Part shown: piece by piece, positions 9,249-19,790 of the stretch
Position numbering within the stretch: the stretch's first letter is position 1
Layout of the letters: each line of letters starts with the position of its first letter
NCBI RefSeq assembly: GCF_963966145.1
Contig: NC_091050.1
Span: 17,670,001-17,734,000, forward strand
Source of the DNA: Tenebrio molitor
Lineage: Eukaryota; Arthropoda; Insecta; Coleoptera; Tenebrionidae
DNA length: 64,000 nucleotides
Direction: 5' to 3'
The notes under the pieces: generated by a model
Database searches by the model: none
Told to the model about the DNA's origin: nothing
The model's input: the letters and a program-made list of their open reading frames with translations, nothing else
Made by a program: the position numbers and the translations under genes

Positions 9249-9766
9249 TATAGTTCAATTTTTACCCTTTTACGATGACGTCATTATCTAGTAACTTTAC
9301 GTATGTTTGAGCTAGGATCAGAAACAATTTTGAATTGATCATAAATAACTACAGTCGGAACGTTATAGATATGGATTGAGGACTTGTCGTTAAGTTGGCA
9401 CTACCAGCAAAAGTAACTAGGCGCGCCAATAAGGTTATTGGAATTTATGACAGATCTCACTAATGTACGGTTCAATCATAAGTTTTAAGCGACCTTGAGT
9501 TTGACAATCCATATCCAAAACGTTTCGAGTATATAAATGTGTCAAATTTGTTGACAATTGCTTCGAAAGGTTATGTTTGTAAACAATGTAATAAGTGAAA
9601 GAAATTAAAAATTGTCAAATTGACAGGAGCATAAAATAACCTCAAAGTGACCATCAATAAATAAACGTGCCTTTTTTTTGTTTTTTTCTGTTTTTGTCGT
9701 TTCAATAAAGAGAAAGCGAGGAAGGAAATCGTGACGTCACCTCAAAAGGGTAAAAATTGGACTATA
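9249..9766. mobile_element. MITE, ~518 bp, ~34-bp TIRs
   Basis: Left arm begins TATAGTTCAATTTTTACCCT (9249). The right arm ends AGGGTAAAAATTGGACTATA (9766), and both arms carry GACGTCA further in. No coding frame. A short ACCCGACAT / ATGTCGGGT pair at 8303 and 9241 lies just outside and may be the ends of another, older element. Confidence 0.72.
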
Positions 9767-9774
9767 GTGTTATG

Positions 9775-9789
9775 ATGAGTGCTGAAATA
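9775..9789 (+). repeat. SINE target-site duplication, left
   Basis: ATGAGTGCTGAAATA, identical to 10,208-10,222. Confidence 0.9.
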
Positions 9790-10207
9790 TGGTAGCTCGG
9801 TGGCCGCATGGCTGTCGGAGACAGTGCTCCGAGGTCGCGGTCCCGGCGCTAGTGGGTTCGAATCTCACCGAAGGGGGAGGATTTTTTCCAAGGAAGGAAC
9901 CTCCGCCGGGCCATGGATGTGTGTGTATGTTTTTCGGGGGCTGACGGTAGGGTGGTGGAAGGAAAAGAAACACTCTTCCGACCACCACCGCGAGGTCGGC
10001 AGGGTTCGAATCCCGGCCGGATGGGCCACCCATGGATGTTGTGTTGTGATCGTATTGTGTCGTCTAGAAAGGAGAAACGAGTGGAGAGGGTGGGCGTGGG
10101 TGACCGGGGAAAGTACCCCGGAGCCCCGCCGCACACCTAAATGGAATTAGCCGACCGCAAGGTACCCGATAGACCAGAAGTGGTGAAAGGGGAAGGCTAC
10201 AAAAAAA
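9790..10207 (+). mobile_element. tRNA-derived SINE with two B boxes and poly-A tail
   Basis: The head has a pol III A box (TGGTAGCTCGGTGGCCGC, 9790) and B box (GGTTCGAATCTC, 9855). A second B box, GGTTCGAATCCC, is at about 10,003, so the head may be dimeric or carry a second tRNA-like unit. The element ends in an A-tract at 10,200-10,207 and is bounded by a perfect 15-bp target duplication. It is far more GC-rich than its surroundings and has no protein product; the several overlapping open frames across it are chance. The intact duplication suggests recent insertion. Confidence 0.88.
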
Positions 10208-10455
10208 ATGAGTGCTGAAATAAGTGAACTGATATTCCCGACGATGTGAAACTTCAGCTTCGAGCTTCTCCCGGAAAAATCAGACTGACATCTCTTCGAC
10301 TCAAATGACATGGGGGCTGGAGATCCACCTCCGTGGCAGAAGGTTATGTGGAGCTATGCATCGAAGATAAAGTAAAAATTGCACATAGCATTTTCGGTGA
10401 CGAAACTTCTACAGTAAATTATGACTCTGAGATGCAAGATATTCAAAATTCCTAA
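10208..10455 (+). pseudogene. Decayed coding fragment of unknown origin, split from upstream by the SINE
   Basis: From about 10,238 one frame reads DDVKLQLRASPGKIRLTSLR, one stop (TGA at about 10,305), then HGGWRSTSVAEGYVELCIED, KVKIAHSIFGDETSTVNYDS and EMQDIQNS before TAA at 10,453-10,455. The run of about 70 codons with one interior stop and protein-like composition suggests a remnant gene or retrocopy. I do not recognise the family. AATAAA occurs about 150 bp downstream, compatible with a retrocopied 3' end. Confidence 0.35.
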
Positions 10456-11164
10456 GGATATTAATATTCGCGATGTGGGTCCAACTGTTTCTGTCTTGCC
10501 ATTATCTGGTATACATAGAACTAACCCATATTTCCAACACCACTATACTCGTAATTATTGTATCTACTGAAAAATTAATAATTTATTATTGTCTTTGATT
10601 GAATAAATATTGTAAAATTCGATTATTTTATTTAAATTTTTGGGTACCTTGCATAACGAAAACAAAAAGGTTTTTTTTGTTGAGCGATTGTATTGTATTC
10701 TTATTTCAATACAAGTGAGCAAAGTAGTGCATTTAATCACGAGTACGGAAATTGGGCGTCCGAGCAGAAGGCGAGGACCCCACCCGTACGATATACAAGA
10801 AAATAATAAAATAAAATCTTACTCGTAGTTCAATATTTTGAAATTTTTAAATTTTAATATTTCTTTTGTTACCATGGTTACGTTCTTATATTTGGTTAGG
10901 TTGCTACAGTTACTGCAATCTCTAAATTTGATTGGATAAAATAAGATGTTGTCAATTTTATCCATGGCTGGTAACCAATAAGAACTCTGTTTTAATTTAT
11001 CGGTGGATAAAATGACAATTTATACTAAAGCTTTCACATCAATAAACATCAGTTACAACAAAAAACCAACGAAAGTTTATTATACTTAAACAGATCTTCT
11101 CCAAAATATAATAATAGTAATAATAATACGTTCACTCTTATGTTTATATAAATAAGGATTACCA
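10456..11164. other. AT-rich spacer, nothing recognised
   Basis: No coding signal. A weak inverted pair TTGGATAAAAT / GTGGATAAAATGACAAT around 10,930-11,020 is too short to name. Confidence 0.4.
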
Positions 11165-11456
11165 CTTATAATTTCAGCAACGGGAATAGTACCGCAATCT
11201 CTTTTTAAAAATTTAAAAATTCTGGATTTAGAGAACACATTGGTAGTTGAAATTCAAAAAGATATATTATTATACTCATGTCATATCGCGAGGAAATTCC
11301 TTAACATTGACACAGAACATAATACACAACAAAGTCAAAATGCGGAGGCGAGACGCCGGTAATTATGTTGATAAGCACTGCACTATTACTTGATAGTAAT
11401 ATCCGTAATACTGTATGTACTCCGGCAAAATTGCCGTGCCGCCGGGTGGCGGAGGG
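11165..11456 (+). mobile_element. 3' end of the endonuclease-type non-LTR retrotransposon, copy B
   Basis: Plus-strand copy of the family at 1309-5010. It starts inside the protein tail (PLIISATGIVPQSLFKNLK, then ILLYSCHIARKFLN), continues through the 3'UTR and ends with GGGTGGCGGAGG at about 11,456. It is heavily 5' truncated, as target-primed insertions often are. It landed in the 3' flank of the ABCC gene, splitting off the homology shared with 434-690. Confidence 0.82.
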
Positions 11457-11457
11457 A

Positions 11458-11890
11458 TAGTAAGGATATCATATTATAAAAAGATGTCCAATAGAAAACA
11501 TAATTTTTTTAACTAAACCATAACCACTAATTAAACAATACTAGTTTCCTTCCACAGTTCTGAAAACTATATAATGTTTCTTTGTTTCACAGTCTAGGAC
11601 TGGTTTACAAATCTATGAGGGGCATGATGACCAACTCAATAGACCGGGACCAATGGCTTAACGTGACTTCCGAATCACGAGATAGAATATAGCCTTTTTT
11701 TTTCGCCCTGGGTCGGAATAGAACCCGCGGCCCTCGCGTCCCTGAGCCGAAACGGACTCCCTTAGGCTATATTCTACCTATAAAATAATAATTAATATAA
11801 TATTACAACTGCGAAATATTGTTCATTAAAGATTAGGTTAAATGAATTTGAATAGGTAAAAGGTTTGGACGACTGCCGTAGTTGTAAAAC
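11458..11890. repeat. 3' flank of the ABCC gene, inverted match to 434-690
   Basis: Reverse-complement homology with 434-690 in three blocks (about 11,470-11,540; 11,805-11,830; 11,845-11,888). It is interrupted by a SINE-like insertion absent from the left copy. Confidence 0.68.
11583..11775 (-). mobile_element. SINE-like insertion with tRNA-type B box
   Basis: On the minus strand a head with GGTTCTATTCCGACC (B-box like, about 11,710-11,735) follows GGCTCAGGGACG (possible A box) and ends in an A-run (T-run on plus, 11,695-11,705). A further tail has CACGTTAAGCCATTGGTCCC (about 11,645). The head is framed by inverted 13-mers TAGAATATAGCCT and AGGCTATATTCTA, giving a hairpin. It is missing from the homologous left flank, so it inserted after the ABCC duplication. 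Exact ends are uncertain. Confidence 0.5.
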
Positions 11891-14800
11891 TTAACTATTT
11901 TTTTTAAACATTTTGTAAAATAGTCCATTCCCATTCTCTAACAAACGAGATGGACTGTCAAACTCAACAATACCGCCCTTGTCCAAAACAAGGACTTTGT
12001 CATATTCTAAAACATAATCTAATTTATGCGTTATTATAATGACGGTACAAAACGCAAGTTCTTCTAATATTATTTTATGTATCATTTTTTCAGTTTTTTG
12101 GTCCACACTTGCTGTCACCTCATCCATAATCACAATTTTGCTTTTGCGAATAATCGCTCTCGCCAAACAGAGAAGCTGCTTTTGACCCAGGCTTAAGTTC
12201 GAGTCTATGGTACTAATCCTGTAGTCCAAACTTGAAAATAACATTCCCAAATTGACTGCCTTAAGTGCATTCCAGATTTCAGCATCTGTATATTTTCCGG
12301 TGAGGTCAATGTTTTCCCGAACTGTTCCCGTGAACAAGGCTGGATCCTGAGAACTAACAGAAACATTCGATCGGAGTGTTTCTAATGGAAGAGTTGTAAT
12401 GTCGACTCCGTCTATAAATATTTTTCCTTCAAACTTGTGTAATCGTAGAATCGTGGAAATTATCGACGATTTTCCAGCAGCTGTTCTACCCACAATGGCT
12501 ATTATCTCTTGAGGCTCCACTGTACAATTTAAATTATGCAAGACATAATTTTCGGAGTCATAGGAAAGATAAATACTGCTAAATTTTATTTCTCCTCTTT
12601 GTGGCCAACTTTCTACCAAAACACCGTCTCTGCGTTCTTGAGTCTGTTCAGTGTATTGTAGAATACGTCCGACTGATGTCACTACAGTTTCCAACCTGCT
12701 ACCGAAGCAACATGCAACGTCAATACATTTCGTGAAGAGGGCAGCTTGTGAAAGCACAAAACCAACATGTGCGGCGGATATATCTAAAAGACAAGCGCAT
12801 TTTTCAAATAATTCTCACCAAAAAAAAAAAAACAGATTTTTGTACCAGTGTCAACAATCAAGAATTGTAGAACTATGGCAGATGTAAACAATATAAAGTA
12901 AATGTGCCCGATGAAAGAGAGAGCTCTGAACCAACATATGTAGAGATAAGAAGCAGAAGTGTAGAGATCCTGGTGGCTGTCAAATTCGTCGATTAGAATA
13001 TTTTCTACCTTTGCACTTCGTATTGTTGGCAGTCCTTCAGTAGTGGCATTTAGATGACCCACGAATGAACTGCGAGCTGAAATTTCTTGATTATAAAAAA
13101 AAATCTGTCATATGTACTCACTCGAAAGTTCTAATTGCTTCAGATTTTTTCCAACTCTTAAGAATAATATCATTGTTGCGACGGGAAATGTACAAAATAC
13201 CAAGGAAATTGTAAGAAATGTTAGATTCACCGATCCCATTAAAATCGTTACTCCAATTATTTCTGCAAATGTCTAAATCCATTTTAGTAAAAACAACATT
13301 TTATAATTTCTCACTTCTAAAACGAGGTACATTGAATAAGGTACTCTTTCATCAACGTATAATAAATCTTCTGAAAATCTGTTCAACATATTGCCAATAT
13401 AGTGACTACTAAAGAATTCCATGGAAGCATTCACTATCCTTTCAAATAGTAAACCGTGAAGACTCATTGAAGCCTTTCTTGCAAGCAAATAAAATATGAC
13501 GGGTCTTAAGAAAGACATTAATGCTACTGTTACTGAAATAATTGGAAATAAATAAATCATCTGCTGACGGTGTCGCATTGAATCTTCGTAACTATCGCTA
13601 TCTGTATCATTGTAAATTGTGTAATTTAAAATTCGTTGCTCAGTATTAATCCTGGAATAGGTTTTCAGAATTTGTTTCAAATTTGATTGGTTCATCTTAC
13701 CAATTATTTTCTAATTTTCGTAAACCACTTTTCGAAATGACAACCACACCAAATACAATGCAAATAAAAGCAAACATAACAGACCCACCACCATGTGCTA
13801 TCAGTTTCTTATAATTCTTCAAGTTTATCATTTCCAGCATTACTTTTTCTTCATATATATTGCGTTCAACTTTTTTTTCTGAAAGCAAATGTGTAGTTTC
13901 ATTAACATCTGCTTCAACGACCCCATTCTCTTCTTTACATTTGTCTTCGGTCCAAGCGAGCCCTAGATTTTGAAGTTCTTGAATCAAGGTTGCGGATAAA
14001 CTCTTACTGAATTTTGCTGTTTGATCATTTACAATTGTGACATTATCTGTTCCATCAATATGTTTTGGGTTCTGCGTGACCAGAACCACTAACTTGTCTT
14101 TCAGAAATTGTTTAATACATTTTTCAAAAATATAGTCAGCAACAATTACATCCAAATTAGCCAAGCAATCGTCCAACAAATAAATTTCACTATCTCGATA
14201 AACAGCACGTGCTAAATTTATTCTACTTTGTTGGCCTTTGCTTAAGTTCTCTCGTCTATCAGCTACGATAAATCCATCACCTCCAGGGAGAGATTGTAAA
14301 TCGTGCAGAAGAGCACACACTTGGAGTACCTGCAGATATCGCTCTTCATTATACTTTGCCCCAAATAAAACATTTTGCATAATCGTGGAAGCAAATAGCC
14401 AAGGTTGTTGAGAGGCATAAGAGATTCTACCTTTGACGCTCACCACTCCCGCAACCGAGTGATACTCCTCTAGTATGACTTTCAAAAGCAAAGTTTTTCC
14501 ACTTGCAGTAGAACCAGTTATGACAGTCAGTCCATTATCAATTTCACAGTTGACATCTTTTAATATTTTATGGTCTCTGGAGAACACATCTAAGTTTGAT
14601 AAAATGATTTTGACTGGAAGGTTCTCTTCATTCTTGTGTTTAGATGGCGAATCTGCATCTATAATTCTAAGAACTTTTCCAATTCTTCTAAGTACTGCTA
14701 TTAACTTTACCATTTCGTGCATTCCTTTTGGAATTATTATTTTAAAAGCAACAGCTGATGATTCCATACTGGTGATCACAAAGAAGATGGTCTCAACTTT

Positions 14801-16185
14801 GATTTGATTTCCTAACCATATGGAACTCGTTATAAATACATATGTCGATGCGCTCAGAATGGTTTCCGAAATAGTAAATTTAGCAAAAAGCAGTAAGTAT
14901 ATTTTGTATATAAGGCAAACTTCTTCTCTAAAATCGTGAGAATATAAAATAATGACTATGAGAATCTTCTGTGTTAAATATTATTGTAAGATGGCCCAAG
15001 GAACCATAATAAATATATTTTTTAGTGGAGGACAGTTATTAACAAAATGTATATTGGAAAAGAAATAATTTACTAGAACTAGAGCACTAGTGTTGACAAA
15101 ACAAATAGATTGACTCAATCAGAAAGGGAATATCCATCCAGTCTACTCACGTTCTAATTTTGGAAACCTTTTTTCGATAACTATCGCCCCAAATATAGCA
15201 CTTTATTATTGTAATGGCATCTAACATTTCCTTAGTTGCCTGATACCTGAGGTCGGTTTTCTTTAAAGTTTTGATTTTCATTGACGCCAATATTTTGGCC
15301 AAAGCCACTATAAAAGAAATTTAAAAAAATAATTAATTTGTTTTTTTATTTACCTTGAATTAAGATGATAATGCAAAATAAACCGACCAAAACTACAACA
15401 AAAGAACCAATTTCCACATAGACTACATAGCAGGTAACTAAAAACCGAAGACAATCGCACCACATGTAAGTTGTGTAGAATAGAGTAATGTCGAATTCGT
15501 TGATATCTCTAGTGATTAAAGTAATTATTTTCCCGACCGACATATTGTCAAGTTGAGATAAGTTCATCTTTAGTACTTTTCTGTAAATCAAAGATGTTAA
15601 ACCTGTTCGCATTTTTACTCCAAGCGCTTCAAGCTTGAGTATAGAATTATCTCTATACAAGTGATCTGTAAACTCAACAACCACTAAACCACCTCCGAAA
15701 AAGCACGCTTGCGTTTTGTTAAAGTTGTTGGGGTTGTTGGAAAAATAGGATACAAACTTCCATATAAGATTTGGTCGCAGAATTCTGCAAACGATGACGG
15801 TTATTATTTTGTAACAATACTTCTGGAATTACAATATTATTGTTGTTGGAATAACTTGAGACATTGCGAGCAGCAGATATTGTTTTCCGAAACATCTCCA
15901 TAAAAGTTTAAATACTGATGGATCATTTTTAAGTCTCTGCTTATTCCAATTTGTTTCTAGTTTATCTCCCAACATTTGAGACTTGAAAGATGGAAGCACT
16001 TCATAAATATCAGCTTCATTTTTTACCCCTCTTCTGAAGATATTTCGCATGTGGCTAGGTTTTAAGGAACTTCTTGTAGTTGCTATTTTAAAAATAAATT
16101 TCACTTACATGAAAAGAAATTTTAAAAAGAAATTCGTTGTTTCTTCCGGGTTAACCGGTCTTGGTTTTACTTCAACGTGATCCAT
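11891..16185 (-). CDS. ABCC/MRP4-like full ABC transporter, 9 exons, 1,241 aa
   Basis: Exons, in transcription order: 16109-16185, 15833-16054, 15354-15784, 15151-15307, 13701-14927, 13315-13651, 13122-13272, 12846-13076, 11891-12783. All introns are GT-AG, mostly 42-62 nt, and the CDS is 3,726 nt. The start MDHVEVKPRPVNPEETTNFF is typical of insect ABCC4-like proteins. Order: membrane domain 1, NBD1, membrane domain 2, NBD2. NBD1 has Walker A GSTASGKT (about residue 434), a signature altered to LSKGQ, Walker B IYLLDD, and Gln in place of the switch His (TQN, about 581). NBD2 looks competent: GRTAAGKS (1043), LSLGQ, IMDE (1165), THK (1197). This NBD asymmetry exceeds the usual ABCC pattern. 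It probably exports organic anions or conjugates; substrate unknown. Confidence 0.93.
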
Positions 16186-16870
16186 TAGCTAACATTAACT
16201 AACAAAGCGGTATGACAACACTCATATTTATGAAAGTTAAATGTCCTTGACTTTTTTTTTTTTTTTTGTGTAGCAAGCATTAAACAACCATGATAACGTT
16301 CAACACAATGTAACATAAAATGCATCATTAAAACCAAAAGTATAACAAAATATTATCTTTCAGCAAAAAAATGAGTTTTTGACATTTTTAATTTGTTATG
16401 TTTAAAAAATCGCAGTAGGCATATGCGACTGAGCAGCTTGTTGAGTAAACACTCAACAGATGCAACAAACATTCAGGAATCAAACAGCGTTAATTATTTT
16501 AATTTATGTGGAACGATTTGTAATTCGAAATTCTGGTAAAAAAAAGCGCTACAGATCAAAAATGATGGCAGATAAGTAAAAACCACCTCTACAGATTTTA
16601 TTTATAATTTAGCATAGAAACGAAAAATGAAATCAAATTGGGTAGGTTCCATTAAAAAAAACATAACTTTAGTGATTTTATAATAATGGGATACCCTGTA
16701 TATACACCCCAATATTTTCCGAATGTGCAGTAGAAGAGTAGCTATCGTCTAGAAAAAAGGAAAAGTTGATAAGTATCTTTAATAACAAACAAGTTATGTA
16801 GCTTTCTCATAACTCTGGGACACTCTGTATGTACTATTCCGGACACGGAATCTTGGCCAATTTTTTTTTT
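16186..16870. other. Upstream region of the ABCC gene
   Basis: AT-rich, no coding signal. Near the right edge are fragments resembling TIR ends of local TA-flanked elements (GGGATACCCTGTATATA at 16,689; GGGACACTCTGTATGTAC at 16,817). No confident promoter element was recognised. Confidence 0.4.
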
Positions 16871-16886
16871 ACATTTCAAACCAATC
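16871..16886 (+). repeat. Retrotransposon target-site duplication, left
   Basis: ACATTTCAAACCAATC, repeated exactly at 19,021-19,036. Confidence 0.9.
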
Positions 16887-16894
16887 GGAAAGTT

Positions 16895-17119
16895 ATGGAA
16901 AATAAGAGGAAACTAAGAGAAAAAAAAGGAAAGAGAGTGTACATAGAAGATGATCTGACAAAGAAGGAGAGAGACACACAGAAGAAATTAAGAACGCTAG
17001 CCAAAGAAGAGCGACAAAAAGGACTGCGGGTGAAAGTGGGTTATAAAAAGATATGGATAGAGGGAAAAGGTTTTAGGTGGGATGAAGAAAACGGGAAGTT
17101 ACATACAGCAAATTTTTGA
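16895..17119 (+). pseudogene. Retrotransposon ORF1 C-terminal part
   Basis: ATG at 16,895, directly after the target duplication, opens a lysine/arginine-rich frame. It contains RVYIEDDLTKKERDTQKKLR and VKVGYKKIWI, and ends GFRWDEENGKLHTANF. ORF1 proteins of this insect group end with this highly charged region before ORF2 starts about 30 nt later. The N-terminal portion is missing through 5' truncation, so this is not a complete gene. Confidence 0.75.
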
Positions 17120-17150
17120 ATAATGACAGGGCAGAAAAGGGAAAACGAAC

Positions 17151-17741
17151 ATGGAGAGGAATAAAGGAGAAAACGAGCAAATAAGAATAGTATTCTGGAA
17201 TGTAGCGGGAATAAAAAATAAAGAGAACGAGTTTTGGAAGTATTTGGGAGAATTTGACGTAGTGGGATTGGTAGAAACGTGGGTGGAAGAAAAGGGGTGG
17301 GAAAGATTGGAAAAGAGAATGCCGAGAGAGTTTGAGTGGAAGTGTCAATATGCAGAGAGGGAAAGCAAGAAAGGGAGAGCGAAAGGTGGGATAATAATGG
17401 GTGTGAAAAAGGGACTGGAAGAAGAAAACGGATCTGGAGTAAAAGAATAAAGAGGGTTTATGGAAAGAACGGTAAAAAGAAAACAGAGAAAATGGAGAAT
17501 TGTAACAATATACAGCAGAAGTATGAAAGAAACGAAGAGAATAATAGAAGAGCGAGTAAAAGAGCAGGAAGAAGGAACTCTGGTGATTGGGGGGGATTTT
17601 AATGCAAGAATTGGGGGAAAAGGAAGGCGGATGGAAGAACAACAAGCAACAATAGAAAGAAGACCAACAAAAGATGGAATAGAAAACGCAGAAGGGAGAG
17701 AACTGGTTAGCTTAGTAGAAGAAAGAGGGTGGGACGTATGA
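17151..17741 (+). pseudogene. Retrotransposon ORF2: AP-type endonuclease, frameshifted
   Basis: Starts MERNKGENEQIRIVFWNVAG, the N-terminal strand of exonuclease-endonuclease-phosphatase domains, with VVGLVETW following. The frame stops at 17,450 and resumes from 17,460 with WRIVTIYS and the domain signature GGDFNARIG (about 17,590), then RELVSLVEERGWDV. The endonuclease would nick target DNA to prime reverse transcription. The two-part frame shows decay. Confidence 0.85.
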
Positions 17742-18844
17742 TTTGGTGGTGCTAGCGAGAGAGGAGAAAGGTATGAAAGAAATGTTGGGAAACATGGAGA
17801 AATATATGAGGAGGAAAAAGTTGACGGTGAATGTAGAGAAATCCAAGATGATGGTGTTTAGAAAGGGGGGTGGTAGGAGAAAAATAAATGAGTGGAGATG
17901 GGAAAAGGATAAAATTGAAGAAGTGAAAGAATTTAAGTATTTAGGTTATGTGATGAATGAAAGAAACACAGCAGCAGCACATGTGAGAGAGTTAGTGAAA
18001 AAAGCGAATAAGATAATAGGAGTGGTATGGGGGATAGGAGAGAGAAAATTTGGACATGACTTTAGAAGGAGAATAATGATGTTTGATAGTCTGGTGAAAA
18101 GCGTGATGATGTATGGAGCGGAAATATGGGGATGGAGAGAGCAAGAAGGGTTGGAACGGGTGCAAGGAAAATATTTGAAATGGATGCTAGGAGTAGATAG
18201 AGAGACACCGGGCTATATAGTGATGGAGGAAACAAAAAGGGATGGAATAAGAATAGAAGCAGGAAAGAGAGCAATAAGATTTGAGGAGAGGTTGATAGAG
18301 AGAGGAGAGTGTAGAATTTTGCAAGAGTGTCTGAAAGAAAAAAGGAAAGAAATAGGAAAAGGGGTATGGAAAGAGAGGGAGGCATATTTCGAAAGAAATG
18401 GGTATGCAGGAGCGGAGATAGAAAGAATGCGAGAGGGAGGCAGAGCAATGACAGATGAATTGGTGCAGAGAGACAGAGATGTGCAAGTGCAGGAAAGAAG
18501 AGCGAGAATTAGGGAATCTAGGTACAAATGGGAAGTATGAAAAAATAATAACGGAAGAACTACCAAAGTACCTAGGAAGAGAGAGTAGAAAGGAGAGAGT
18601 GATAATAGCAAGATTTAGGTGTGGAAATGAGGAGAGAGAGAATAAATATTCGAATGAGGATAGGATTAGAGTGTGCAGGATGTGTGGAGAAAAAAAGGAG
18701 ACGATAGAACATTTGTTGAATGAATGCGTAGAATTGAGAGAGAGAGATGAAAGTAGAAAAGAAATGTTGAATGAGGATGGAAGAGGGATCGAATGGATGA
18801 AGAATGTTGAGTGGAGAAGAAGGACAATATGTGGGGAGGGATAA
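17738..18844 (+). pseudogene. Retrotransposon ORF2: RT C-terminus and zinc knuckle after internal deletion
   Basis: The frame begins at the remains of the catalytic YADD box (YDLVVLAREEKGMKEML), so the deletion removed the RT fingers and most of the palm. The thumb region follows (LTVNVEKSKMMVFRKGGG, EFKYLGYVM, VMMYGAEIWGW), to 18,540. A frameshift near 18,500 leads to ARFRCGNEERENKY and the knuckle CRMCGEKKETIEHLLNEC, ending at 18,842-18,844. It is an inactive relic of an I/Jockey-group LINE. Long minus-strand open frames here are shadows of the purine bias. Confidence 0.85.
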
Positions 18845-19036
18845 TTGCTAATTTATTAATTGGTTATTGATTTTGAATCACTGTTTTAGTTATTTACTTA
18901 GATTAGTTTTTAGTTATTATATGTTATATTAAGTTAGTGGAAATGTATAAGTTAGTGGAAATGTATAAAAATCGGATTACTTTGAAAACCTGTATAGGTA
19001 CCAAATATACATACATACATACATTTCAAACCAATC

Positions 19037-19400
19037 ATTAGGGATATTCAACAAGGACACGATCGACCAACTGCTGACGGAAGGAGCAGAAATGTACGGA
19101 CGCCATCACCCAGCAGAGGCATCGAAATCCCCAAAACCGACGCCACTCCAGTATCCCTTCTGCTACAAGCTGGGACACGACAAAACGAAGTGTCCAAACA
19201 GACCAATCTGCCCAAGATGCCACCCGCCTCACCAGAGATGCCCCCGCAAGGAATCCAGATGCCCCTCCTGAAGGGCACACACCCAGCCTGGTCGAAAGAC
19301 TGCTCCATCCACAAGGAGGCGCCTGTCGACTCCTCCACCCCCATTCTCCCCATCCAAATAATTGACCCTCCAACGGCCTTTGCAGATCACCCTAGCTAAA
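19037..19400 (+). pseudogene. gag-type zinc-knuckle fragment of another retroelement
   Basis: One frame gives LQYPFCYKLGHDKTKC, then CPNRPICPRCHPPHQRC and PRKESRCPS. A one-base shift leads to CKGTHPAWSKDC. Serial CCHC knuckles with NRPICPRC and KGTHPAW are characteristic of gag (ORF1) proteins of jockey-type non-LTR retroelements. The first Cys of knuckle one is Tyr. This older fragment was the target of the LINE at 16,887-19,020. Confidence 0.7.
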
Positions 19401-19567
19401 AAGAAGACGCCATCAACACTACCACCGCCACACCCATCATTGCTTACGTTATTACAACAAAAATACATTCGACGCACTCTTAACTCCGACAACGACATTG
19501 CCACACAGACATTGGCATACCTATCATAAAAAAAACACGTTCAACAAAAAACTCCTTAACAGAATAG

Positions 19568-19790
19568 GTACTTGATTCCTGTTTTCAACCCCGCTAAAGA
19601 TGATGCAAGAATTGAACACTGGGTAGAGAGAGTTGATAGTCTCGCCGAGCGTTATCGATGGGATAATTGATAAATAAATCATGGCAAATGCTTCAAATGA
19701 CCTTACATTTGACTCGGTCGAGCCGCCTATGGGCACTTCTACTCCTAGGACTTGAAGTACTTCTACTCCGCTCAGAAAAAATAACACTTT
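19568..19790 (+). pseudogene. LTR-retrotransposon-like gag fragment
   Basis: 19,568-19,672 reads IPVFNPAKDDARIEHWVERV and DSLAERYRWD, the start of a retrotransposon gag capsid-like domain. A following piece, NASNDLTFDSVEPP (about 19,685-19,730), recurs almost unchanged at 22,128-22,180. Both are short and broken by stops. The second piece marks the left edge of the protease-homologue duplication unit. Confidence 0.5.

Larger units (their letters stand above)
16887..19020 (+). mobile_element. APE-type non-LTR retrotransposon, 5'-truncated, RT core deleted
   Basis: Bounded by exact 16-bp target duplications and ending in a short (ATAC)n repeat. It carries the end of ORF1 (16,895-17,119), an endonuclease part of ORF2 (17,151-17,741), and the RT C-terminus plus zinc knuckle (17,738-18,844). 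The strand is strikingly purine-rich throughout. Two 20-bp tandem units (TAAGTTAGTGGAAATGTATA) lie in the 3'UTR near 18,930-18,970. It inserted into an older gag fragment that resumes at 19,037. Confidence 0.9.

Noticed and set aside
9790..9870. Possible genuine tRNA gene
   Set aside because: A and B boxes are present but no cloverleaf with an acceptor stem closes; A-tail and target duplications show a SINE.
9770..10150. Five overlapping open frames on both strands
   Set aside because: All lie in the GC-rich tRNA-derived SINE and arise from its composition.
17073..18611. Several long minus-strand open frames rich in Ser, Phe, Leu and Tyr
   Set aside because: They are antisense shadows of the purine-rich LINE coding strand; repetitive pyrimidine codons, no domain.
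19005..19020. ATAC microsatellite
   Set aside because: It is the 3' tail of the LINE, not an independent tandem repeat.
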